NCBI RefSeq assembly: GCF_000327385.1
Contig: NW_008708276.1
Coordinates: forward strand, 219,561-283,560
DNA: 64,000 bases
Direction of reading: 5' to 3'
From: Lottia gigantea
Lineage: Eukaryota > Mollusca > Gastropoda > Lottiidae
Part shown: piece after piece, positions 22,817 through 35,000 of the stretch
How the letters are laid out: the number at the start of each line of letters is the position of its first letter
How positions within the stretch are numbered: position 1 is the stretch's first letter
Notes under the pieces: generated by a model
The model's database searches: none
Told to the model about the DNA's origin: nothing
Seen by the model: only the letters and a program-made list of their open reading frames with translations
Made by a program: the position numbers and the translations under genes

Positions 22817-24898
22817 TTAACAATAATCGTCTAGTATACTATGATCAGTTAGATGTAAACCACGTTCTTTCAATGCTTTCTTTTTTAACTCCTCTTCCTG
22901 TTGTTTCTGAACCTGTTCCTCTCGCTGCATCTCCAATATTTCATCTATTGGAACTTTAATCAACGCCGGGTTCGCCTCATTCTCTGTGTTCTACAAGACA
23001 AATTCAAATAAGGTGGAGTTTTACACCCCTTCAGGTCCAATGAAGCTCGACAAACATAAATATTCGAATAAATGAAGAGAATTTTTCAAACCATTTTGAA
23101 ACCCCTAGATATTATTTAATTAGCAACTTTTGAAATAGTGAAGTTATTCAAACGTTAGATGCAGTCACAAAAGCCATCAATCTAGTTCATTTTACCTAAG
23201 AATCGCGTTTCATTTTATCAAGATCATGTACTAGCAGTGAAGAGAATACTATAAGGACTGTTAAACTTACCACTTCACCCAGAAGAACCACATTCTCTCC
23301 TCTAATAATGAAGATTCCTCGTTCAATATCGCCGTATTTTTTACCAACGTGGATTCTTTCTATCGTTCTGTGTAACACTAAATTAGCTGAAACCAGAAAA
23401 TAATTACTACATCTAATAACCATAAATATATCCAGCTTATAACCATAAATATATCCAGCTTATAACCATAAATATATCCAGCTTATCACCATAAATATAT
23501 CCAGCTAATAACCATAAATATATCCAGCTTATAACCATAAATATATCTAGCTTATAACCATAAATATATCCAGCTTATAACCATAAATATATCCAGCTAA
23601 TAACCATAAATATATCCAGCTTATAACCATAAATATATCCAGCTTATAACCATAAATATATCCAGCTTATAACCATAAATATATCCAGCTTATAACCATA
23701 AATATATCCAGCTTATAACCATAAATATATCCAGCTAATAACCATAAATATATCCAGCTTATAACCGTAAATATATCCAGCTAATAAACATAAATATATC
23801 CAGCTTATAACCATAAATATATCCAGCTAATAACCATAAATATATCCAGCTTATAACCATAAATATATCCAGCTAATAACCATAAATATATCCAGCTAAT
23901 AACCATAAATATATCCAGCTTATAACCATAAATATATCCAGCTTATAACCATAAATATATCCAGCTTATAACCATAAATATATCCAGCTTATAACCATAA
24001 ATATATCCAGCTAATAACCATAAATATATCCAGCTTATAACCATAAATATATCCAGCTAATAACCATAAATATATCCAGCTTATAACCATAAATATATCC
24101 AGCTTATAACCATAAATATATCCAGCTTATAACCATAAATATATCCAGCTTATAACCATAAATATATCCAGGTCCCACATAATCCTTTTTTTCAACATCA
24201 CAATTTTAAACATCTTGATCTACAATACTGTTTCAGTTTACAGGCAACAGTCAAAACTGACCCCATAACATTAAACTGTGATAAAAGATGGGAGTTTTCT
24301 GTCCCTGAACATTTAAGATTTATTTAAGTCAATATTTGTCTTTTGTGACAGGAATATAGCTTGAAATGACTGATAACCTTTGACCTTTATCAGAAATCAA
24401 TAACAACCTACCAAATTGGTCGATACTCCTGAGAAATCCTATCAACGTTCTTCCATCTCGTAAAACAACTAACAGTTTTTCTAGAAAAATTAAAAAATTA
24501 ATAGTAATCACAGCAACTTGATAATGGTATCTTACATCCATGTCTTTATATTAAATATTGTAATATCATCTTTACTTCAAAATTAGTTTCAACTACATGT
24601 TATTAGTCTTGAAAAGTTTGGTTCCATAGAAATATAAGGGTTGATAATTTTACTTTTGAAATATACCACATCCCCTTCCAAGAAATTACATGTAAAAAAC
24701 AAATCATTTGAAACTGAAAAATTTCTCTTCTGTCAAATCGAATTTCCCAGTTCAACTTCTTGAATTATCATCAAGCAATCTGAAACTTTCAGTTTTCAGT
24801 TCTATGTTAGTTGAGACAGGTAATATAATAATGAACATCCAATACTTACTGTCTATTTCCTCTATAAGACTGGCTGTTCCTGGTAAATAACTACTCAT
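22817..24898 (-). CDS. LSM1: LSM1, cytoplasmic Lsm1-7 mRNA-decay subunit, four coding exons
   Basis: LSM1 is the defining subunit of the Lsm1-7 ring that binds oligoadenylated mRNA 3' ends and promotes decapping in P-bodies. Exons in transcript order: 24850-24898, 24412-24480, 23271-23386, 22817-22990, giving 408 nt (135 aa plus stop) in phase with GT-AG ends; human LSM1 is 133 aa. The Sm fold is clear: [20 protein letters not shown], then [19 protein letters not shown] (Sm1) and [14 protein letters not shown] (Sm2, with the RGEN-type RNA-binding loop). [12 protein letters not shown] is family-specific. The C-terminal helix ([11 protein letters not shown]) and end LDDYC align with the human LDEY. 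A possible acceptor near 24940 hints at an upstream 5' UTR exon. Intron 2 is mostly a 23-bp minisatellite. Confidence 0.95.
23408..24172. repeat. 23-bp minisatellite, about 33 copies, in LSM1 intron 2
   Basis: The unit ACCATAAATATATCCAGCTT plus ATA repeats with a 23-bp period. Two main variants differ at one dinucleotide (GCTTAT versus GCTAAT) and are interleaved irregularly. Few other changes are seen, so the array is young or actively homogenised. Confidence 0.95.
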
Positions 24899-25822
24899 AT
24901 TATATTCTTTAGTTCTTAACCTGTCTCTTTTAACCTGTAATATATCATATAGGTTTACACCTTTCAATCACAATCAGTATACTACTAGTAAGGTGATTGG
25001 TCAAGTCGTCTAGTTGAGATAAAGTTGAGATTAAGTTGAGATTAAGTTGTGATTAAGAGTGTCGCTGACTGGAATTTGAAGTGTTTTTATTTTACATTAC
25101 AATCTGAGGGATAATAAACTCTTCATTTTACATGGGTCATAGTCCTGTCCAACATTCAGCCCATGGGATTCATAAATTATTCCAAAATGCCATCTAAGAT
25201 ACAGATGGAGCCAGGCAATTTCTAAATTAACTGAGTCGTTTATTTTGAATAACAACTGAAAGAATTTGATGTGTTCTTCTCTTGCTTGTGTCTGTCTGTT
25301 TGTCTTCCACTTCTGACTTATCTACTTAAAAACTTATCGAAACTATTGATGCATGACAGACGGTAGTCACATGTCCCCTCTAGACTCAAGACTCCCTCCC
25401 ACCCCTTACCCTATCGGAACATCAGCATTTGAAAGAAAGGCAAGTTGATGCTTTCACCATTCTCACATTTTTCTCTTTGGTCATTAACGACCTTCACCGT
25501 CAGCTTCACGACAAATCGACCCACAAATATTTCGGCCTGCAATTTTGATCGTGTTCGACTCTACCACGGCAAAAGAGAATTGTTTGTGAAACAAAACCAA
25601 ACCATTGTAGGGCTATCAGCACTGTATTATATTGATAAGATCCTGTAGTCCATAGTCCTGAATCAGGACAACTTAGACCGATGCACGGTCGGACCACACT
25701 ATATGGTCGATATGACTAGAATTTACCGGAAGTTGCGAGAGGTCAAGGTTGGAGTGTTTCTCACTTCCGGTTGATTTCCACATGGCAAAAATATTGTAAA
25801 CATAAGAAAATTAGACTAAAAA
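24899..25822. other. Divergent intergenic region between LSM1 and PWP1
   Basis: About 920 bp separate two divergent start codons. A GATTAAGTTGAGATTAAG-type short repeat lies near 25010-25060. Promoters of both genes must be here, but I see no decisive element. No coding frame fits. Confidence 0.4.
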
Positions 25823-27388
25823 ATGAATATTGTGCCTTGTTTATCGTGGGTGAAGCAAGGTTGGGTGAGCCAGGAACCACGGCGAGTTTTGATAGATCGG
25901 GAGGATTTGAAACGAGTTATTGAAGAAACCAAACACGAACTTGACGAAGAGGAAAATGCAGATGAGGACGATGGAATGGAAGATGCTGGAATCGAAGATG
26001 ACAGTAAACTAAAAACAAACATTGAAGCTGATGATGATGATGATGATTACATCGCTTCCAAATATGGTTTAGATGATTATGATGATGAAGATGAGGAGGA
26101 TGTTGATCCAGCAGGCGGATTCGACAAAGTTACTGTGTTTGCTAGCAACGATGACGATCCGTATATAACAGATAAAAGAGAAGATCAGAGTGATGACGAG
26201 GATGCGGAAATTCAAGTGACAGATAATATCATAGTTGCTGGACGAGCTCACGAAGATGCCAGCCAATTGGAAGTCTTGGTTTATAACGAAATGGAACAGT
26301 ATCTTTACCTACATCACGATTATCTACTACCGGCCTTCCCCTTGGCTATAGAAGTGATGCAATTTGATGTTGGTGGGGCAGGTCAAACTGGATGTTACGC
26401 TGCTGTGGGCACGATGAAACCCACTATTGAGGTTTGGGATTTGAATGTCATGGAAAGTTTAGAACCAGCCTTCAAGTTAAAAGGTGTCAGCAAGAAGAAT
26501 AGATTGAAAAAGGCAGAGAATATGGGTCATAGAGATGCTGTGTTAGATTTATCATGGAATTCAGTTGTTGGAAATGTTATAGCAAGTGCCTCAGCAGACT
26601 TCACGGCTAAATTATGGGATTTGAATAATTTGAAGGTCGTTACTACGTTGTCACACCATGTTGAAAAGGTTCAATGTATAAAATGGCATCCTATGGAAGC
26701 CCAGTCTCTGTTATCAGGCTCTTTTGATCAGACAGTCAATGTCTATGATTGTAGGAATCCGGAAAGTGCGTTTAGAAGTTGGAATTTAAATGGTGAAGTA
26801 GAAAGAGTAGTATGGGATCATTTCTCTCCGATGCATTTCTTCGCTTCCACGGACACTGGACAAGTTTTCTACTTCGATATCAGACAAGACAAGCCTTTGT
26901 ACAGTTTTAAACCCCATGATAAAGCCGTGGCTGGAATTTGTTTAAGCAGCCAAATACCTGGATTATTGGTCACGACTTCCGACGATAAAAAATTAAAAGT
27001 TTGGGACGTTCAGGACAGCAAACCGAACCATATTATAGAGAAAAATCTGAAAATTAATGAATTGCATTGTGTAGGGTGTTGTCCTGAGGCACCATTTGTT
27101 TTCGCCATCGGCGGAGAGAAAGAGGCGAGAGTCTGGGACATTCGAGAAAGTTTAAAAGTCCGACAGCATTTTTTGAGTCGTATGCCAGCCAAATTAAAAG
27201 CTGAGTGTGAAGGAGATGAAGCAGATATATCAGAGGACTCTGATTGTGGACCAACTGATGCGATGGACACTTTAACTTTAGATAGTGAAATGAAAGACAA
27301 TAGTGATAGTGAAACTGTCGATAAACCTGCAGCAAAACTCAAGAAAAAGAAAACAAAAAAGAAGAAAAAGAAAAAGGCCCTGCAGTAA
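25823..27388 (+). CDS. PWP1: PWP1 homologue, nuclear WD40 protein, intronless
   Basis: PWP1 is a conserved WD-repeat protein that in animals links growth signalling to RNA polymerase I transcription and chromatin. The single 521-codon frame starts at AAAATGAATATTG. Residues 1-20 (CLSWVKQGWVSQEPRRV) match the family N-terminus. Residues about 30-125 are very acidic. The diagnostic TVFASNDDDPYITDK and DNIIVAGRA follow. WD repeats occupy about 180-450, with IEVWDLN, GHRDAVLDLSWN, ASASADFTAKLWDL, SGSFDQTVNVYDCR, STDTGQVFYFDIR, TTSDDKKLKVWDV and EARVWDIRES. The C-terminus is a lysine run (KKKTKKKKKKKALQ), a likely nuclear or nucleolar signal. Human PWP1 is 501 aa and multi-exon, so the absence of introns is odd. 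Conservation argues for a functional gene. Confidence 0.93.
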   Translation: MNIVPCLSWVKQGWVSQEPRRVLIDREDLKRVIEETKHELDEEENADEDDGMEDAGIEDDSKLKTNIEADDDDDDYIASKYGLDDYDDEDEEDVDPAGGFDKVTVFASNDDDPYITDKREDQSDDEDAEIQVTDNIIVAGRAHEDASQLEVLVYNEMEQYLYLHHDYLLPAFPLAIEVMQFDVGGAGQTGCYAAVGTMKPTIEVWDLNVMESLEPAFKLKGVSKKNRLKKAENMGHRDAVLDLSWNSVVGNVIASASADFTAKLWDLNNLKVVTTLSHHVEKVQCIKWHPMEAQSLLSGSFDQTVNVYDCRNPESAFRSWNLNGEVERVVWDHFSPMHFFASTDTGQVFYFDIRQDKPLYSFKPHDKAVAGICLSSQIPGLLVTTSDDKKLKVWDVQDSKPNHIIEKNLKINELHCVGCCPEAPFVFAIGGEKEARVWDIRESLKVRQHFLSRMPAKLKAECEGDEADISEDSDCGPTDAMDTLTLDSEMKDNSDSETVDKPAAKLKKKKTKKKKKKKALQ

Positions 27389-27549
27389 AAATGTACAATA
27401 TATTATATTAAGAAAAAAAAATTGAAAATAGTCTTATTTGGTTTTTAGCTCGCATGCTCGAGTTTGGTATATTGTCAATTCCCATGTCCGTCCTTCAATT
27501 CACAATTGCTAGTATAAGCTTCATAATCTGCAGATTTCATATCCATTTC

Positions 27550-27850
27550 AGAGCTGCACTATTAGAGCCTTCCTTGCTTACCTGAAGGTCCAAGGTTCAA
27601 TACCAGCATTGGTCGAGATATTATTTTTTTCGATCTGGTTTCCTCGTCAGTGATGCAGGTAAGAGGGCTGACATGGAAAAAGCATCTTGTCATTCGCATG
27701 GGACAATAAACTGAGGACCCATGTGCTACAGACTGTGGTCATTAAAGGTTGAAAATCAGAATAGAATAGCTTTATGCCACTGTCATGACAAAATTTCCCT
27801 CATTGCTATCTGCATGGTGTTGCTGTCTTTATTAGCTTAATCAGGCACAG
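27550..27850 (+). mobile_element. tRNA-derived SINE
   Basis: Contains a B-box-like GGTTCAATACC (27594-27604) and a decayed head upstream. It then shares GGTCGAGATA, GTGATGCAGGTAAGAGGG, CTGACATGGAAAAAG, ATGCCACTGTC, AAAATTTC, TCATTGC and ATTAGCTTAA in order with the better preserved copy at 52300-52570 (opposite strand). It lies between the convergent PWP1 and KDM8 genes. Confidence 0.75.
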
Positions 27851-28107
27851 AAGCATAAATTATGGACACTGTTAATGCTAATGAGTACACAACAACTGTT
27901 GTAACCTAAGCATGAAATAAAACATCCATATATCTGCATTTTTATCAGAGCTCTTGGCTTATGTTTGAATTTTATCTACCTGACACATTAAGGGATGGGT
28001 GGGTAAAAAACTTTGATGAATTATGGTCTACCAAATCACACATTTTTTTCCACAATTATATATTCTATGTTCAAAATCCAACAAAACAATTTTCTATATT
28101 ATATTTT

Positions 28108-29556
28108 TTATTGCCACCAAAAACTGACTGAGAAACTTACAGATAGAGATTTTACAAAATGCCAAAATTTGGACGGAATAAACAACATTTCTCCTGGGTT
28201 TAAAATACACTCAGTGTAAGAAGCAGATTTGAATTTAGGGAACTGGTCATAATTGGGTTGTTCCACATCGATCTGACTGGTGTTGTGTAGCAACCTGTGG
28301 GGGTGGGGATAAACACTGGGGGTGAACTCATCACTGTACAGACGAATGTATTTACTGCCCATAACTTGGGCCAATAGATTGTCTTTATCATCATAATGTA
28401 GGGGAGAGACGGTACCTCTGGGACCAAACCATGCATTCACATCAACATCATCCCTTGTTCCCAGACAGCAGTATGTCGGAACGCTGATGTCATTCTGTAA
28501 TTCTGGAATTTGATCAAATAGCTGATGTTGTGCAAGATAGCCTTTTGGATTGGAATTGTTCTCATGAGGATGTTCGATGTATTTTTCAATAAACTCTTTA
28601 ATTGTCATGAGAGTTTGAGACCAGGAATCTTCTGTGTATTTGGAACCGATTTCAATCGGCACCGTTCGTGTTCCTGCGACAGATTTGATATAGTCTAATG
28701 TCCATTTTCTATTTGACATGGCCGGCCAAAAATCAATGGCATCGGTAATGATTACAGGCACTCTCGTGTTCAAAAACTTACTTTGAAAGCTTTCCAGGGA
28801 GAGGCAACTGACTCTTTGAATTAATTTGGTTTCATCCAGGGAACATAAAGGATCCTGGGCTAATTGGTGAGTCGCGTGTGATAATTTCTGACGCTTGGGA
28901 CTGATGTCGATGTCAGCTGAAGGTGCCATACGAGTAACATTATTACAATCAGGGTTCAATGGTGAAATACAGGCAGACATTTTAGCCAGGATGTTGTCCA
29001 ACAATGGGGCCCCCATAAGAAGACCCATATCACACGTTTTCATCACATCTGAAAATTTCACCTTTGAATCGCCGTCAAGGAGAAGATTTGTTTCCGCAAA
29101 CATTTTCAGCATGGAGACGACAGTGTAGGCGTATCTCCAAGCCACTGGGACATGTTTCCAATATCCTGTATTCAACTTCTCCCAAATATAATCTATCAAT
29201 ATTTCACAATTTTCTTGACATTTCACAAAATCAGTTTTAGATTCTTGACATCTTGTGAAGTCAGATTTATATTGCTTGCTGGCTTTTAGATTCACAGACA
29301 TTTGTGAAACCTCACAACTCCCTTGATCAGGCCTAACGGTGGAGTCAATTTTAGTGTATAGCTGAATGTTGGATTGAAAATCATCGCAGGTTTCTTGGTT
29401 AGAATTAGTGTCATTATTTTGAAAATAGAGCATATCACAGGTGTTTGAAACCAAACTAAGAACTGAAGATTCAAGGACACTATTGGGATCTTTGTCTTTC
29501 AAAATAGTCATGATTTCCTCAGTTGATTTGGGCAACAGTTTTTTAAGGGCCTCCAT
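28108..29556 (-). CDS. KDM8: KDM8/JMJD5, JmjC 2-oxoglutarate oxygenase, intronless
   Basis: KDM8/JMJD5 is a nuclear Fe(II)/2-oxoglutarate enzyme, reported as an arginyl hydroxylase and as a histone lysine demethylase or protease. The frame encodes 482 aa from the ATG at 29554-29556; human is 416 aa. The N-terminal helical region begins EALKKLLPKS (human EALRALLPHS) and has IDYIWEKLNTGYWKHV and CDMGLLMGAPLLD. The JmjC domain fills the C-terminal half: RTVPIEIGSKYTEDSWSQTL, GYLAQHQLFDQIPEL, NAWFGPRGTVSPLHYD with the metal-binding H387-x-D389, the Lys of MGSKYIRLYS as likely 2OG contact, and the second metal His 466 in SKFWHF. The end FSVSFWWQ is diagnostic. A low-complexity insert (about 50-115) explains the extra length. 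The open frame runs 13 codons further upstream only with a TTG start. It is intronless, unlike the human gene. Confidence 0.95.
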   Translation of the reverse strand: MEALKKLLPKSTEEIMTILKDKDPNSVLESSVLSLVSNTCDMLYFQNNDTNSNQETCDDFQSNIQLYTKIDSTVRPDQGSCEVSQMSVNLKASKQYKSDFTRCQESKTDFVKCQENCEILIDYIWEKLNTGYWKHVPVAWRYAYTVVSMLKMFAETNLLLDGDSKVKFSDVMKTCDMGLLMGAPLLDNILAKMSACISPLNPDCNNVTRMAPSADIDISPKRQKLSHATHQLAQDPLCSLDETKLIQRVSCLSLESFQSKFLNTRVPVIITDAIDFWPAMSNRKWTLDYIKSVAGTRTVPIEIGSKYTEDSWSQTLMTIKEFIEKYIEHPHENNSNPKGYLAQHQLFDQIPELQNDISVPTYCCLGTRDDVDVNAWFGPRGTVSPLHYDDKDNLLAQVMGSKYIRLYSDEFTPSVYPHPHRLLHNTSQIDVEQPNYDQFPKFKSASYTECILNPGEMLFIPSKFWHFVKSLSVSFSVSFWWQ

Positions 29557-30677
29557 TGTAGATTGATGTTTTGTTTCAGACTCTTCTATGCCCAAACCGT
29601 AGATACAAGATTGTGTAAATACTACAATGTATGTGATACCAATAGGTGCACTTTGATTTTCAATTGTTCATGTCTGTTGATTTTGATTATGGGACAAATT
29701 TTGGTACTGAAGTATCTATTCATTTCTTTCACTACATCTTATTTTGGTTTCTGAAATAAAGTTATGTTTATGATCAAAAAGAGCATATACCTTTAAGTAA
29801 TGTAAGAGAGGAGAAGGGGGCAAGGTACATAATTGTAAGTTCGAAAAGAATACTGCAGTGGATTTAGATTTATACAAATCTGTCAACCGTGAACGACCAC
29901 AGCACAGTCACATACACAGACGCCACATTGACAAAGGCTACAGTGAGATCAGAATTCACAAATATTCCAAATAAATTTGTAAAAAGTTTCACTCCATTTC
30001 GATTAGGCTGTCTTCAGAACATTGTCCGTCAGTTCCACCATAAAGTTGCCCACCGTTAGTGTTGCGATAAGCGAAAACAACAGGGATCCATTTTACCGGT
30101 CGACGTGATGAAATTTGTGTATCCGAATCACATGTCGGCAAAACACACTACAAGCTTAGCCGACATAATATTAAATAAATGATTCTACAAACCTCTTCAA
30201 CCAAAGCTACTTTCGTTTTACAAAAGACATGGGGATTACCGGAAATGACGTTGTGATTCTATTGATAGATTAGAGGATTCCCTGGTTCAGGTTGTATACT
30301 TCAAGATGGACAAGCCAAAAGGGCGGGGTTGTTGAGCAAGTAAGTCGACTTCACTGAAGAAAGTGCATGCATGGCTGTAGTTTGAGACTGTATTGGAATT
30401 TTGAATGTGGGTAAGTAGACTCACGTGAAATGGGGTTTTATGATGCACCTGCTTGGCAACCACCACAGCTATGCCTGTGATGATAGTGATGCAAGTGGGA
30501 AACAAACACTGCAACCGCAATGCAGTGTTGACTTCAATTAGAAAAATTTTGCCTTACAGGGATATTAGTGGAGACACTTATGCCTGCTTATGCTCTTTCG
30601 TTCTTGCCCTGATGGAAGCAGTGCTCGATGCTAGCTCACAACTGCAAGTTTTTTTAACTGTTGTCGTCAGTGTAGGC
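29557..30677. other. KDM8 upstream region, nothing coding recognised
   Basis: Moderately GC-richer than its surroundings near 29880-30170. The KDM8 promoter must lie at the start of it. Short open frames (for example 30453-30680) show no family resemblance. Confidence 0.4.
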
Positions 30678-30767
30678 TAGTCTCAACATCTGCCTCTACT
30701 CTCTAGTGGCTCCAGGCCTATTCCAGCCTCTGATAATGATAGCTATTATGACAGTTGTCAGCTGTAG
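30678..30767 (-). mobile_element. Partial MITE (family of 1539-1702)
   Basis: TAGTCTCAACATCTGCCTCT, CTATTCCAGCCTCTGATA and TGACAG with TCAGCTG match the reverse complement of the right half of 1539-1702. It directly abuts a SINE fragment. Confidence 0.6.
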
Positions 30768-30945
30768 AAGCCTTGGAGGGGCTGACATAGAAAAAGTCTA
30801 GTCGTTCAGATGAGACAATATGCAGAGACCCTCTGCTGCATGCAAGTTACTTAGATCCCTTAACCTTTGAAAAGAGTACGCAAATGCCACTGTCCTGACT
30901 GAATTTCACACAAATCACATTACAGGGTGTTGCCTGTTTCGTGGC
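30768..30945 (+). mobile_element. SINE fragment lacking the tRNA head
   Basis: GGGGCTGACATAGAAAAAG, CAGATGAGACAATATG, ATGCCACTGTCCTGACT and GGGTGTTGCCTG match the body and tail of the 27550-27850 SINE. Confidence 0.6.
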
Positions 30946-32083
30946 CTCCATCAGATTTTACAGAGAGGAATTATCTGTCATTTTCACCTTAAATTCCTAG
31001 AAGGGAAGCTTGTATATTTTAAATGTAAAATCACCAAAACCAAAAAAATGGACTAAAAATCTATGATGATAAGCCCATACATTTGAATACTTGTAATAAA
31101 AGCTTTCTGTGTCACAGGAATTGACTCTCTATTATCATTATAAAAGCTAATTGTTGTCCTCTGATTTCTATGATGTCTACAGTTTGTCAGTTTTCTTCTT
31201 GTAAATAAAACATCAATTGTGTATAATAATGAAGAAGTTTATAACAGGCCTATATATTATATAAGTTACAGTCTTTATAAAACCAATGTAAATAATAATA
31301 TCAGTTTCAAGGAGAGTTAACAAGTCATGTGACTGCCATGTGAGAGTTTGTTATACTTGTATAAGTTTTTAGGTCATGGCTTATATTCTGACCCCTTCTA
31401 GTTTAGGCTATATATATATAAACTGGTAGTTTGAATACTATCACACCATTAATATATTATACAGTAGAGATCATATCAGATTATATTGAAGGGTTAGTAA
31501 CTTTTCTATTGTTGGGTATTTGCGTGGATTATGCAGAAAGAAAAAAAATTGATTTAAAAGTATCTAAACTCATTTATTTATTTATATTTTTAATTATATT
31601 GTTTCAGATCGATAACAAATTATAGTTTGAGAAAATAGTGCTCCAGTAGGTGTAAGACAGATTTGAAAAAAAAAAACATCAACAAGAAAGATCTATAAGC
31701 TTAGTGCTGTAAGTGTTAAAAAACAGAGCAAGGTAGAGAAAGTGAAAGTTGTGGTCCTGTAATAGTGGAAGGAAGGAATCTTAAGGTTCTTAAAGTTTTG
31801 TTTGAATATATATTATAACATATCAACCTCTTGGTATTGAACCTGTCCAGTACTGAAAGTTAAGAATCTATCTAAAAAGCGAAAGTAAACAAACAACGAA
31901 ACAGTTACAACTTGTGTGGTGTTCCTGTAAGAAACAGCAACAGTTTAGAGAATCTTTCAGTGGTTGATATAACAATAATAGGAACAGGTGCCCTCTGATA
32001 TACTGACTACGAGTTTGAAAGGAAAGAAAGTATCAATCTGATTTGATTTTGCTTGTAAAGAGTGAAGATTTTATCAATCCAAC
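30946..32083. other. Upstream region of the DUF1295 gene
   Basis: AT-rich. A short hydrophobic open frame at 31431-31625 has no family resemblance or splice context that convinces. The 5' UTR of the downstream gene presumably occupies the last few hundred bases. Confidence 0.4.
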
Positions 32084-35000
32084 ATGGTGACTTGGTATTT
32101 AGATGAAAATCACCTGGCAATATGTGCCATAGTAACAGTTGCTATGCAGTTTTCTTTCTTTTTAATTGCGTGTACGTGTAAATTTGATAAAGTGACAGAT
32201 TTCGCTGGTGGATCGAATTTCGTGATTTTAGCCATCATCACGTTTTTTCTGCCGGGGGTAAGTATATATAACATCAGTCAGCAGTTGTGTCTTCACAATG
32301 TCAAACTATTACGAACTTAATCTTATAACTTGACTGCAATGGCAACCTTCTTGTATCACAAAAGGTTGTAAATGCAAGAATTTGATTGGATTGTATGCTA
32401 GCGAATCAGAGCTCTCAACAGAAAGACTGTAAAGACTGCTATTGTAATCGGGGACTATGATCAATATTTGCTGTTCTGTTTTTTATTAAAGAGTAAAGAC
32501 AGGCGAATGTTAAAAGAGGTCTTATATAATGTTTATATAATAATATTATTATTTCAGACGTATATTACCAGACAGATCTATACGACTATATTCGTGGTAG
32601 TCTGGGGATTAAGACTGTCAGGATATCTATTATATCGTATTATTAAAATCGGAGAAGATAAACGCTTCGATGATAAACGAGAAAATCCTCTTCAGTTTGC
32701 TATATTCTGGATATTTCAGGTACATATTTATTTATAATAAAAATTCTCTTCCCCCCTCCCCCTCCCCTCAGACCTGAGAAAGATCAATGGGCACTTTGGG
32801 AAATTTTCCGCGACCACGGAGAGACACTTCTCAATTTGACACCTGTCGTTTTATGATGTTTAATAAGTTATGTTTTTTAATAATTAATGTTTTCTATTAA
32901 GTTATATTTGTGCTTTCTAATTAGTTACGTTTAGTATTAAGTAATAATTAATGTGTTCTATTAAGTTATATTTGTGCTTTCTAATTAGTTACGTTTACTA
33001 ACTAATAAGTTATCTCTTCTATTAAGTATTAAGTAATAATCAATGTGTTCTATTAAGTTATATTTGTGCTTTCTAATTAGTTACGTTTACTAACTAATAA
33101 GTTATCTCTTCTATTAAGTATTAAGTAATAATTAATGTGTTCTATTAAGTTATATTTGTGCTTTCTAATTAGTTACGTTTACTAACTAATAAGTTATCTC
33201 TTCTATTAAGTATTAAGTAATAATTAATGTGTTCTATTAAGTTATATTTGTGCTTTCTAATTAGTTACGTTTAGTATTAAGTAATAATTAATGTGTTCTA
33301 TTAAGTTATATTTGTGCTTTCTAATTAGTTACGTTTAGTATTAAGTAATAATTAATGTGTTCTATTAAGTTATATTTGTGCTTTCTAATTAGTTACGTTT
33401 AGTATTAAGTAATAATTAATGTGTTCTATTAAGTTATATTTGTGCTTTCTAATTAGTTACGTTTAGTATTAAGTAATAATCAATGTTTTCTATAAAGTTA
33501 TATTTGTGCTTTCTAATTAGTTACGTTTAGTATTAAGTAATAATCAATGTTTTCTATTAAGTTATATTTGTGCTTTCTAATTAGTTACGTTTAGTATTAA
33601 GTAATAATTAATGTGTTCTATTAAGTTATATTTGTGCTTTCTAATTAGTTACGTTTAGTATTAAGTAATAATTAATGTGTTCTATAAAGTTATATTGTCT
33701 TGTTATTTTTTGATTTAGTTATTTCTTCTGATAAATTTTTTTTATGCTTTCTAATAATTTACTTCTTACATTAGTTATATTTTACTAATTGCAGGCAGTG
33801 TGGGTATTTACAGTCAGTTTACCGTTTATATTTATCAACTCCCCGGTCAGTGCTTCACGATTTCGTGAGTGGGCAGTACTGGATATTATTGGTATTATAT
33901 TCTATGTAATTGGTTTAGTATCAGAGACAGTGGCGGATATTCAGAAGTTTAATTTCCGTAATAACCCTGATAACAAGGGCAAGTGGTGCGCTGTCGGTAA
34001 GCTTGAATATTCTATTGACAATAACAAAATATTTTCACTGTGAAAAAAGTGCTCAGTACAATAACCAAATCCACAAGATTTTGGTCAATTTCGAAAATAT
34101 ATTGACAGAGTTTCATCCGCAACATTTGATCTTGAAAAGACATTTTCTTTTGTGATTCCACTAAAAATGGGTGTTTAATGATTTCACTGTCGCAAAGATG
34201 CTTAAATGCTAAAAGTATATTGTACAAAGGCTACGTCATAAAACATTTAGTCGAGTTGCAACGAGTTGCAAAAACCACAGACTTCTGCCTGAAATTGGAA
34301 TGCTGTAAATTGATGCCATCTCGTTAACTTGTTTCAAAGGCTCTTTATCATTATCATTATTGTTGATGTGCTTTGTTTATTTCAGGATTATGGAAATTTT
34401 CACGTCATCCTAACTATTTTGGTGAGATTATGGTATGGTTAGGGTTATTTCTAATATCAACTAGTATATTAAAAGATGGTCAATGGGTAGCAGTACTCAG
34501 TCCAATATTTACTATAGTAATATTACTGTTTGTTAGTGGTATACCGTTATTAGAGAAGAAAGCAGATGAACGTTACAGAAAGTAGGTTTATTTTATTTTT
34601 TTTTTTCTCACAATTTCTATTTCTATAAAACATGGTGGAACAGGGTTTAGAATGTGCTCTATGTTCATAGTTAATCAGAAATAACGTCATATATCATGAA
34701 CACTGTTTCTCAAAAATTGGTGCGATTAGAAAAACGTTATTTTTTAGTTATCAAATCCTTAATTTATAACGTTTACGCTCAAACGTAATGTATGCTATTT
34801 TGAGAAACGGTGACCAGAACTGTAAGTGATTTAACTTACAATGTATGATATTAATATTGGTTGATATCACTAGGAAATATATCATGTTCTGTTGTGGCTG
34901 GCAGAGTGGCAGCTCTTGTTATAATGGTTTAAATTTTGAAACATTTTAACTATCAGCTTATTTAATTATTCATTATTTTAGATTGGAATCATATCAGATT

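Noticed and set aside
23408-24172. CRISPR-like regular repeat
   Set aside because: Head-to-tail units without unique spacers, in a eukaryotic intron; it is a minisatellite.
29557-29595. 13-codon N-terminal extension of KDM8
   Set aside because: Needs a TTG start. The ATG at 29554-29556 aligns with the conserved beginning of the family.
30453-30680. 75-codon open frame upstream of KDM8
   Set aside because: No recognisable domain, biased composition, and its end runs into a MITE fragment.
31431-31625. 64-codon hydrophobic open frame
   Set aside because: AT-rich region, no family resemblance, and no evidence that it joins the DUF1295 gene at 32084.
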